A stretch of 64,000 bases of DNA from Geomobilibacter sp964431365 (GTDB lineage Bacteria > Desulfobacterota > Desulfuromonadia > Geobacterales > DSM-12255). The stretch's first letter is position 1; every line of letters starts with the position of its first letter. The notes beneath the pieces are model-generated. The model made no database searches. It was not told where the DNA came from and saw only the letters and a program-made list of their open reading frames with translations. The position numbers and the translations under genes were made by a program. This document shows positions 8,971-15,790 of the stretch, one piece after another. The stretch spans positions 1 through 64,000 of the forward strand of contig CAYSJJ010000002.1 in NCBI GenBank assembly GCA_964431365.1, written 5' to 3'.

Positions 8971-9836
8971 GACCCCTCCGTCAGAATCGTGAAGGTCTCA
9001 TGAATCTGCGGTTCGGATTGTTTCAGGACCGTCCCAAGAACGCTGATGGGGATACCGAGGCGTTCCCAGGCGGCTTCGTCCAGCGGCGGGACGCACCATT
9101 CGGCGCTCTGGCCGAACTGCATCCCCTGGCAAATGATGTCGGCAAGGTGAATGACCGCCGCCTGCAGGGGGAACTGGGTTGCCTGGCTCGGGGCATGATG
9201 GAACGCCACGGGTTCAACGATGCTTGCCGGTATCTTCCATTCGCGAAAGAGCGCACAGCCGACGTCGGCGTGGTCGAAGCCGAGCAGGTCATGTTCGGCT
9301 GAAAAGTAGAGTTGATCTGCACCCTTGCTGGTTTCAAGCAGGGTGAGGAACGTGTCGGGAATGGTGGTGCACATGATCAACTGGCCGACGTCGTGGAGGA
9401 TGCCGGCGACAAAGAAGCGCTCGACATTGCTCTCGCGGAGATACGAGGCCAGGTTCCGGGCGATGATGCCGCAGGCGATGCTGTGCTGCCAGAACGAGGC
9501 CATGCTGATCAGCTCCTCGGGGATGCCGTGGAAGACCTTGATGACCGAGCTGGCCAGCGCCAGGTCCCGGAGTTGCTGGGTGCCGATGATCGTCACCGCC
9601 TTGGTGATGGAATCGACCCGGGAGTAATAGCCGAACATCGGGCTGTTGGCGAGCTTGAGTATCCGGGCTGTCAGCCCCTGATCTTCGGTAATGATCTTGG
9701 CGATGTCGTCGATGGAGCTGCGCGGGTGGTTGATCGCCTCGTTGAGGCGCTCATAGAAAAAGGGGAGCGAATAGACCGTTCTGGTCTCTTCGACGAGCTG
9801 TTCGATGGTGATGGCTGCCGTATCAGTGAGGGCCAT
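8967..9836 (-). CDS. HDOD domain protein
   Basis: A 289-residue HDOD-domain protein (HD-related output domain), a family used in delta-proteobacteria as non-catalytic or regulatory relatives of HD phosphohydrolases. Visible family features are LTARILKLANSPMFGY, the TKAVTIIGTQQLRDLAL segment, FVAGILHDVGQL and AFHHAPS. The HD dyad is partly retained (HDVG), but catalytic activity is not implied. No ribosome binding site precedes the ATG; the upstream small gene ends inside it (14-bp overlap), so translation is probably coupled. It is the second gene of a four-gene signalling operon. Confidence 0.92.
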   Translation of the reverse strand: MALTDTAAITIEQLVEETRTVYSLPFFYERLNEAINHPRSSIDDIAKIITEDQGLTARILKLANSPMFGYYSRVDSITKAVTIIGTQQLRDLALASSVIKVFHGIPEELISMASFWQHSIACGIIARNLASYLRESNVERFFVAGILHDVGQLIMCTTIPDTFLTLLETSKGADQLYFSAEHDLLGFDHADVGCALFREWKIPASIVEPVAFHHAPSQATQFPLQAAVIHLADIICQGMQFGQSAEWCVPPLDEAAWERLGIPISVLGTVLKQSEPQIHETFTILTEGS

Positions 9837-10158
9837 GGAGGATTCTGCCGATTGCCGCGAGGCGGAGGAGTTCGCGAATAGCCGGATGGTTCAGGCCGGC
9901 GTGGCGGAAAAGGGGGGCAAGGTCCTGCTCGGCCTCCTCCAACTGGCCTTGTGTGATTTCTGCCGGGAGCTGGACGGAGCGATCGACATCATCGATCCCG
10001 GCGATGTCGGCCTCTTCCACCCCCCACGTCCGGAAGATCATCAGGTGCTTCTGGGTGAGCTCGGTCCCCTCGCCCAGGAGCAGTCTTCCGGTGCTGTCCT
10101 TGACGTCGGAAGCCAGCGTCATTCCTGTTTCCAGATTGTCGATGGGGACCATGCCCAT
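9823..10158 (-). CDS. Small protein related to the N-terminal domain of HD-GYP/HDOD regulators
   Basis: A 111-residue soluble protein. Its first about 60 residues (IDNLETGMTLASDVKD, GRLLLGEGTELT, FRTWGVEEADI) have the pattern often found at the N-terminus of HD-GYP or HDOD proteins, described there as a DUF3391-like or accessory domain. Here it stands alone just upstream of an HDOD gene. GGAGAAAC precedes the ATG with good spacing. It overlaps the HDOD gene by 14 bp. I infer it is a partner of the HDOD protein; no catalytic motif is visible. Confidence 0.75.
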   Translation of the reverse strand: MGMVPIDNLETGMTLASDVKDSTGRLLLGEGTELTQKHLMIFRTWGVEEADIAGIDDVDRSVQLPAEITQGQLEEAEQDLAPLFRHAGLNHPAIRELLRLAAIGRILHGPH

Positions 10159-10292
10159 GAAGTTTCTCCGTTATGGACAACTGCCACACGTGATCAATGG
10201 CATGTCCCTCTCTTCGGAAGGGATTCTGCTGACTTTAGATGGGGGTCAAAAAAGAAGACGGGCGGTCCGCCGGGCGGTCTCGTTCCTACGGC

Positions 10293-10327
10293 AAAAGGGC
10301 TTACGAAATGCATCCGTAAGCCCTTTT
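10293..10327 (-). terminator. Rho-independent terminator after tRNA-Ala
   Basis: A 13-bp perfect stem AAAAGGGCTTACG / CGTAAGCCCTTTT with a 9-nt loop. It lies 52 bp downstream of the tRNA gene on the minus strand. Because the stem has A and T ends on both sides it could work in either direction. Confidence 0.8.
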
Positions 10328-10378
10328 GAAGTGGAACACATGAGGATTACGTCAACAACGTAACCCACTGCTATTGTT

Positions 10379-10454
10379 TGGTGGAGATGAACGGGATCGA
10401 ACCGTCGACCTATGCGTTGCGAACGCATCGCTCTCCCAGCTGAGCTACATCCCC
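10379..10454 (-). tRNA. tRNA-Ala, anticodon CGC
   Basis: Read on the minus strand it folds as a complete cloverleaf. The acceptor GGGGATG pairs with CATCTCC. There is a D-arm GCTC...GAGC, an anticodon stem ATGCG/CGCAT around the loop TTCGCAA (anticodon CGC, complementary to 10419-10421), and a T-arm GACGG-TTCGATC-CCGTT. The discriminator is A and a 3' CCA is encoded. It decodes GCG, consistent with a GC-rich genome. It stands alone between two signalling genes. Confidence 0.96.
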
Positions 10455-10512
10455 ATATCTGTCAGTGATTGATCGACTATATACCCCAAACGATGGGCGT
10501 TGGAAAGAAAAA

Positions 10513-12930
10513 TCAGCCGTTCAGGGGGAGGATGACCGTGAATTCCGCTCCTATCCCCGGTTGGCTCTTAACCTGTATCTTGCCGCCGTGATTGGTGACG
10601 ATGCGGTTGGCAATGGGAAGCCCCAGGCCGGTGCCGGTAGCTTTGGTCGTATAAAAGGAGTTGAAGATCCTGTTGATCGATTCTGGAGGGATCCCCCCCC
10701 CCGTGTCACCGACCTTGACGGCTGCTGCCGGTTTGCCGTGCAAGGTCGTCCGGGAGATGGTTACCCGGAGTTCGCCCCGGTCCTGCATCGCCTCATGGGC
10801 GTTGCTGAACAGGTTTATGAAAATCTGTTTCAACTGCTGGCAGTCGGCGAAAAGGTGGATCGGCGCGCGCGGGTAGGACTTTACGACGCTGACAGCGCTC
10901 CGCGCCAACAACGGCATGATGATGGTCAGGGCGTCCTCGACGACGTCGGTAATGGCGCATTGGTTGTAGCAGATGGTTGCCTTGCGCGAGAAGGAGAGGG
11001 TATCGGAGAGGAGCTTCTCCAGCCGTTTTACCTCTGCAACGATGGTCTCTGCATACTCGGCCTCGGCAGATCCCTTGCTCACCTGCTTGCCCAGTCGCCT
11101 GGCAAATCCTCCGATGGAGACCAGCGGCCCTTTCAACTCGTGGGCTATGCTGGCTGCCATCTCGCCGATGGTGGCGAGCCGTTCGCCATGCAGGAGCTGG
11201 TCCTGGGCTTCCCGCAGTCGCCGGTTCGCTTCCTCCAGGCTGCCGTACAGGAGGGAGTTTTCGATGGCGATGCCCGACTGGCTGGTGAAAAGCTGTAGAA
11301 AGTGGAGCTCTTCACGGGTAATGGCTTTGCCGCTGTCGGGATTGTCGACAAAGACGACGCCGAACACCCGGTCTTTGGTCTGCAGCGGGGCAACGGCAAA
11401 CGATGAGATCTTGAAGGTGTCGACGATGGTCTGGTCGACACGCTTGTCGTTCACGGCATCGGGGATGTGGAAGATCCTTCTTTCCGCCACCGCCCGGGAC
11501 GAAATGTTCTTGTGCCGATCCAGCTCGATGCGGACCGCTTTGACCTGGGAGCAGAGTTCGGATTCGCGCTGACGCAGCACGGTGTCGTCGGTCAGGTTCC
11601 AGGCGGCTGCATGGGTGCGATCCTGCTTTGCCGAATCGGCAGGCAGGTCGATGGACGACTCCCTGTTCACCCCCAGCATCCCCTGGAGGATCCCGGACCG
11701 CTCGTTGATCATGAACAGCATTGCCCGTTCGAAAACCGGCGACGGTCCAGCCGTGAGAGCGGTCAGGATAAGGTGCGCCAGTTTATCCACCCGTACGGTG
11801 GCCAGAAATGGGCTGCTGAGGCGATGGAGCAGGGAAAGCTCCTGAAGCTTCTGGTTGTTCTCTTCGCTCACCCTGCGGAGTTCTTCGGTCCGTCGAGCCA
11901 CGCTTTTTTCCAGGTTGTCGTTGAGACGCTGGACCTCTTGTTCTGCCCGCCTCCGTTCCTTTACCTCGAGGGTCAGCTTCTGGTTGAGGCGAAGAAGTTC
12001 CGCAGTCCTGTTCCTGACCCGTTTTTCCTCCTCCGCGAAGAGGACCGTGAGGGTTTCTTCGGCATGCTTGAGTTCGGATATGTCGCTGAGGATCAGAACC
12101 ATGCCGGTAGATTTTTCACTTACGTCGAGCAGTTCACGGCCGAACACCTGATACTGGCGGATACCCTTGCGTGTCTCAAGCTGCAGCAGGATCGGCTCCC
12201 CGGCACGAAGCGTTGCGAGCTTCGGGCGAATTCTCCTGAAGAGCCTGGCGGCAGCATCCTGCTTCGAGGGCTGGCCGTACTTGTCCCCCCCCGAGGCGGG
12301 AAACTCCTCCAGGAGTTGGGCGGCAGCCTGATTGTGGTTGACGGGGCGATTTCCCCTGCCGTAAAGGATGGCCGGGGTGGGGAGGCTTTCGAAGATTGTG
12401 AAGTAGCGGTTTTTTTCGTGGACGAGGGCGCGGTTGGCTTCCTGCAGTTCGGCTACATGAACGTCGGACCCGCCCTCTTCCCACTCACATATGAACGCAA
12501 GCTCTATCCGGTCGAAAAAGAGCGCGACGAGATTGCGATAGCGTTGTCGTTCAGCTTCCCCTGTTCTGCATTCGTCCACCAGGTCCAGATAGCTCCGGCG
12601 ATAGTACTTCATGAGTCCGAAGAACATGGCGATGGTGGTGCCGCGCTGCCGGTGGCGCTTTGCCTCAAGAACGCCGAATGCCGCAGAGGGGTCGTTAAGA
12701 TCGATATCCGCCGAGATGGTGGGTAGGGTAGGTGAGTGACGAATGCAGGCCAGCAAGGAGTCGGACAAGCCGGTGATGGAGCTTCGCCACGCTTCCTCCT
12801 GGGGGGAGGTAAAGAGGGTGTAGCCGTGTTCCTTGGCGTACCCGAGCACCCGCCTGATAAGCCAGTCCTCGCTGGCAGCGATCAGTTCGGCAAAAGGCTG
12901 CAGCGGCTCTTCCGCATGGGGTCGACGCAT
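10513..12930 (-). CDS. Sensor histidine kinase with PAS and GAF domains
   Basis: An 805-residue soluble kinase. Residues 1-160 are a helical N-terminal region resembling the RsbRD-type sensor fold. A PAS domain follows (YFTIFESLPTPAILY; ends VLILSDISELKHAEE), then a long coiled coil, a GAF domain (ELSLLHRLSSPFLATV through FVDNPDSGK) and HisKA with His597 in SIAHELKGPL. HATPase_c follows, with NLFSNAHEAM, GDTGGGIPPE and TGTGLGLPI. No receiver is attached, so its partner regulator is elsewhere or unlinked. The ATG at 12930 is chosen; a GTG two codons upstream is equally possible. A run of ten C occurs near 10692-10701. It appears monocistronic. Confidence 0.92.
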   Translation of the reverse strand: MRRPHAEEPLQPFAELIAASEDWLIRRVLGYAKEHGYTLFTSPQEEAWRSSITGLSDSLLACIRHSPTLPTISADIDLNDPSAAFGVLEAKRHRQRGTTIAMFFGLMKYYRRSYLDLVDECRTGEAERQRYRNLVALFFDRIELAFICEWEEGGSDVHVAELQEANRALVHEKNRYFTIFESLPTPAILYGRGNRPVNHNQAAAQLLEEFPASGGDKYGQPSKQDAAARLFRRIRPKLATLRAGEPILLQLETRKGIRQYQVFGRELLDVSEKSTGMVLILSDISELKHAEETLTVLFAEEEKRVRNRTAELLRLNQKLTLEVKERRRAEQEVQRLNDNLEKSVARRTEELRRVSEENNQKLQELSLLHRLSSPFLATVRVDKLAHLILTALTAGPSPVFERAMLFMINERSGILQGMLGVNRESSIDLPADSAKQDRTHAAAWNLTDDTVLRQRESELCSQVKAVRIELDRHKNISSRAVAERRIFHIPDAVNDKRVDQTIVDTFKISSFAVAPLQTKDRVFGVVFVDNPDSGKAITREELHFLQLFTSQSGIAIENSLLYGSLEEANRRLREAQDQLLHGERLATIGEMAASIAHELKGPLVSIGGFARRLGKQVSKGSAEAEYAETIVAEVKRLEKLLSDTLSFSRKATICYNQCAITDVVEDALTIIMPLLARSAVSVVKSYPRAPIHLFADCQQLKQIFINLFSNAHEAMQDRGELRVTISRTTLHGKPAAAVKVGDTGGGIPPESINRIFNSFYTTKATGTGLGLPIANRIVTNHGGKIQVKSQPGIGAEFTVILPLNG

Positions 12931-12990
12931 CGTCACCGTCTTGGGTCTGATTGATGTGCTGGTTTGCCTGGGCTGGGGGGTGCCGGGGCG

Positions 12991-13347
12991 TCAGGGAACT
13001 TTTTCTTGGCGCTCCTGCTCCATCTTGCAGTCGATACAGAGGGTGGTGACCGGTCGGGCCTTGAGTCGCCCTTCACTGATATCCTCGCCGCAGACTTCGC
13101 AGGTACCGAACGATCCGTCGTCAATTCGGCCCAGGGCCTCTTTGATCTTGTTGAGAAGCTTCCGTTCCCGGTCCCGGATGCGAAGCTCAAAGTTGCGGTC
13201 CGACTCCTGGGTGGCGCGGTCGGTGGGGTCGGGAAAGTTCGTGGTGTCCGCGGTCATCTCCGAGACGGTTTTGTCTGCCTCCTGCAGAAGTGAAAGCATC
13301 TCTTCCTGAAGCACCGTTCTGAAATATTCGAGTTTCTCCTTCTCCAT
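12991..13347 (-). CDS. dksA: DksA/TraR-family RNA polymerase-binding zinc-finger protein
   Basis: A 118-residue protein. It has a long N-terminal coiled coil (about residues 1-75, with the DPTDRATQESDR segment that carries the acidic tip in DksA) and then a C4 zinc finger, CEVCGE...CIDCKMEQ. DksA binds the secondary channel of RNA polymerase and works with ppGpp in the stringent response. The ATG at 13347 is chosen because GGAG lies six bases upstream; a GTG four codons earlier overlaps that site. Geobacter genomes carry more than one DksA-like protein, so the symbol marks the family, not proven orthology. Confidence 0.88.
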   Translation of the reverse strand: MEKEKLEYFRTVLQEEMLSLLQEADKTVSEMTADTTNFPDPTDRATQESDRNFELRIRDRERKLLNKIKEALGRIDDGSFGTCEVCGEDISEGRLKARPVTTLCIDCKMEQERQEKVP

Positions 13348-13444
13348 AACCCTCTCCACTGTCTTACAAAATACAATGCTCTATTAAAATGTATTTTGTA
13401 AGTCAAGTAAAGGAAAATCTCCTTAGTGCAGTTCTCCCGATCGT

Positions 13445-14791
13445 TCAGAAAAGCCGTTCCATGGCATCGTCGACGGTCTTGACCCCGACCAGTTCTATCC
13501 CCTTGACCCGGACCTGCTTCACGTTGCCGGCCGGGAGCAGGCAGCGGGTAAAGCCGAGCTTGGCCGCCTCCCGCGCCCGCAACTCCGGCTGGGTGATCCC
13601 CCGGACTTCACCGGCCAGCCCCACTTCGCCCAGCAACAGCACTCCCGGGTCGACCGGTTTGTCCAGGTGACTCGACGCGACCGCCATGATCATGCCGAGG
13701 TCGGCCGCAGGCTCGTTCAGCTTCACCCCCCCTGCCACGTTGAGGAAAATGTCCTGCCCTGCCATGGTCAGGCCAACCTTTTTTTCCAGCACCGCCACCA
13801 GGAGGGAGAGGCGGTTATGGTCCACGCCGATGGTGGTCCGTCGGGGGGTGCCGAACGGCGAACTGCTGACCAGTGCCTGCAATTCGACGAGCAGGGGGCG
13901 GCTCCCTTCCATGGCGGCCACGACCACCGATCCGGCCACCCCCAGGGGGCGTTCCGCCAGGAAGAGCTCGGACGGGTTTGTGACCGGCAGCAGCCCTTCG
14001 TTTTTCATTTCGAAGACGCCGATCTCGTTGGTGGAGCCGAAGCGGTTCTTGACCGCCCTGAGGATCCTGAAGGGGTGCCCCGCGTCCCCCTCGAAATAGA
14101 GGACCGTGTCCACCAGATGCTCCAGGACCCGCGGTCCGGCCAGCGAGCCATCCTTGGTGACGTGTCCGACAAGGAAGATCGGGATGGCGCTCCCCTTGGC
14201 CAGGAGCATGAGCCTGCCTGCCGACTCCCGTACCTGGCTGACGCTCCCGGCGGCCGACTCAAGGGCCGAGGTGAAGACGGTCTGAATGGAGTCGACCACC
14301 ACCGCCCTCGGCTTCAGCGTTCCGATGTGGGCAATGATCCGCTCCAGGCTGGTTTCGGCGAGGAGATAGAGCGCCGGGGCGTTGGCACCCATCCTTGTGC
14401 CGCGGAGCTTTATCTGCTGGGGCGATTCTTCTGCCGAGACGTAGAGGACCGGTTCGCCGCTCCGCGCCAGGTGGTCCGCGGCCTGGAGAAGGAGCGTCGA
14501 CTTGCCGATCCCCGGATCCCCACCGATCAGGACCAGCGAGCCGGAAACTAGCCCACCCCCCAGCACCCGGTCGAATTCGGAGATGCCGCAGGTCAGTCGC
14601 TGCTCGGCACTGCTCGTTACCTGGTCGATGGGGCAGGGCGGGTTATCGCCAGTGGAGCCGACCGGGCCGGCCCCTTTCACGATCAGCTCTTCAACCATAC
14701 TGTTCCAGGCATTGCAGTCGGGACACTTTCCGAGCCATTTGGCCGATTGATAGCCGCATTTCTGGCAGGTGAAGAGGGATCTGGGTTTCAC
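13445..14791 (-). CDS. radA: DNA repair protein RadA (Sms)
   Basis: A 448-residue protein, full length. The N-terminal C4 zinc finger is CQKCGY...CPDCNAW. It is followed by a RecA-like ATPase with Walker A GGDPGIGKST near residue 90, the RadA-specific KNRFGST motif near 250, and a C-terminal Lon protease-like domain. RadA promotes branch migration of recombination intermediates. The start is GTG, with AGGAG seven bases upstream. Confidence 0.97.
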   Translation of the reverse strand: MKPRSLFTCQKCGYQSAKWLGKCPDCNAWNSMVEELIVKGAGPVGSTGDNPPCPIDQVTSSAEQRLTCGISEFDRVLGGGLVSGSLVLIGGDPGIGKSTLLLQAADHLARSGEPVLYVSAEESPQQIKLRGTRMGANAPALYLLAETSLERIIAHIGTLKPRAVVVDSIQTVFTSALESAAGSVSQVRESAGRLMLLAKGSAIPIFLVGHVTKDGSLAGPRVLEHLVDTVLYFEGDAGHPFRILRAVKNRFGSTNEIGVFEMKNEGLLPVTNPSELFLAERPLGVAGSVVVAAMEGSRPLLVELQALVSSSPFGTPRRTTIGVDHNRLSLLVAVLEKKVGLTMAGQDIFLNVAGGVKLNEPAADLGMIMAVASSHLDKPVDPGVLLLGEVGLAGEVRGITQPELRAREAAKLGFTRCLLPAGNVKQVRVKGIELVGVKTVDDAMERLF

Positions 14792-14987
14792 GAAGACTCC
14801 TGAACGGCGAGAGAATATGCCGCATAGTAGCCTTGCCGCTACGCGCTGTCAATGAAGCGCGCAGCGGTACCGGCAGGGGCGTCGCGCTCTGGTCAAACGG
14901 AATGGGGATGGAGGTGGAGTGCTGCGGGCACAAAAGAGGGCAGGGGGGAGAGGCAGGAACTACAGCATGGGCGTTCGCCCGGAGCTC

Positions 14988-15215
14988 CTATGCGGCCCGC
15001 GAGCTTCTGATAATGTTTTCGGCCCGTTCGATATCGCTGGGAGGGAGGTCCCGGGGGACAAAGGAGTCGCCCAGCGATGTGAAGAGTTTGTAGCGTGCAC
15101 ACTCCTCGACCAGGTTGTGACAGTAGTTATGCTGCACCAACTTGGCGGTCAGCGGCATGTTGGCGAGGTTTTCAGCGCAGTACGAGCATGTTCCGAACTT
15201 GTTGCATTCTGCCAT
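14988..15215 (-). CDS. Small Cys-rich protein, paralogue of the adjacent 15264-15479 gene
   Basis: A 75-residue soluble protein of unknown function. The cysteines are Cys4, Cys10, Cys13, Cys32 and Cys39, with conserved ANMPLTA at 18-24, CARY at 39-42 and IERAENII near the C-terminus. It aligns without gaps to the neighbouring 71-residue protein through residue 49. Four of the cysteines (4, 10, 32, 39) coincide, which suggests a metal or iron-sulfur site. GGAGG precedes the ATG. I recognise the pattern as a conserved delta-proteobacterial hypothetical family but can assign no activity. Confidence 0.85.
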   Translation of the reverse strand: MAECNKFGTCSYCAENLANMPLTAKLVQHNYCHNLVEECARYKLFTSLGDSFVPRDLPPSDIERAENIIRSSRAA

Positions 15216-15263
15216 CGGTTACCTCCGCGGAGGAGCCCCATCGGCCTGAAGCCCATGGTGATC

Positions 15264-15479
15264 TTAGCCTCCAAGGATTGACTTCGCCCGCTCAACCTCG
15301 TTGGGGAAAAGGCTTGGCGGGACATGTTCTCGTCCCCTGGCTATGCAAACCATGTACCTGGCACACCTCGAGTTGTTCTCCTGGCAGAACAACTTCTTGT
15401 AAACCGTTGCCGTGGCAGGGATGTTGGCCATTTTGTCGTTGAAGAAGAGGCATTTTTCAATCAGTTCGCATGGCGGCAT
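15264..15479 (-). CDS. Small Cys-rich protein, tandem paralogue
   Basis: A 71-residue soluble protein with Cys4, Cys10, Cys32, Cys39 and Cys45. Shared landmarks with the next gene are ANIPATA, CARY, a Gly at 49, a VP dipeptide and VERAKSIL at the end. A putative AAGGA ribosome binding site precedes the ATG. It lies 48 bp upstream of its paralogue on the same strand, so the two probably form a small operon that arose by tandem duplication. Function unknown; a four-cysteine metal site is an inference. Confidence 0.85.
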   Translation of the reverse strand: MPPCELIEKCLFFNDKMANIPATATVYKKLFCQENNSRCARYMVCIARGREHVPPSLFPNEVERAKSILGG

Positions 15480-15790
15480 GGCGGTTTCCTTCTGGATTTA
15501 ATGTGAACAGGCGGCAATTCCCTTGGCAAATGACAGGCCGCAGGAGATATCGTGCGTCTCCGGGGCACTCCTCCTCATCGGGATGCGCTGCAAATTCTTG
15601 AGTATCGGCCCGTGCAGGGTGATGTGGATTAAATAGACCGGTTCTGTCCGTTGAACGTGGGGGGCGCTCTGCTATACTTGCCTTCAGCTTTTGACGCAGC
15701 ATCAATCACGTAGGCCTGAATCCGCGGGCCGGGAGCTGTAACGGCAGCGAATGTCCGGGCTCGCCGTTCATGCAGAGATAAGGAACACCG
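15480..15790. other. Divergent intergenic region between Cys-rich genes and sucA
   Basis: About 310 bp without a convincing gene. A weak 82-codon minus-strand frame (15457-15705) has no family look and runs into the Cys-rich gene. The right half holds the sucA promoter candidate at 15651-15678 and a 5' leader of about 105 bp. A promoter for the Cys-rich pair must lie in the left half, but I see no clear hexamers. Confidence 0.5.
15651..15678 (+). promoter_or_regulatory. Sigma-70-type promoter candidate for sucA
   Basis: TTGAAC (15651-15656) and TATACT (15673-15678) are separated by 16 bp. It lies about 110 bp before the sucA ATG and faces the whole sucA-lpdA run. Confidence 0.6.

Noticed and set aside
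13347..13359. GTG start four codons upstream for the DksA-like gene
   Set aside because: That GTG overlaps the GGAG ribosome binding site of the ATG at 13347, which gives the usual family length.
15457..15705. 82-codon minus-strand frame upstream of the Cys-rich gene
   Set aside because: It has no conserved look, overlaps the start of a well-supported gene, and covers the sucA promoter.
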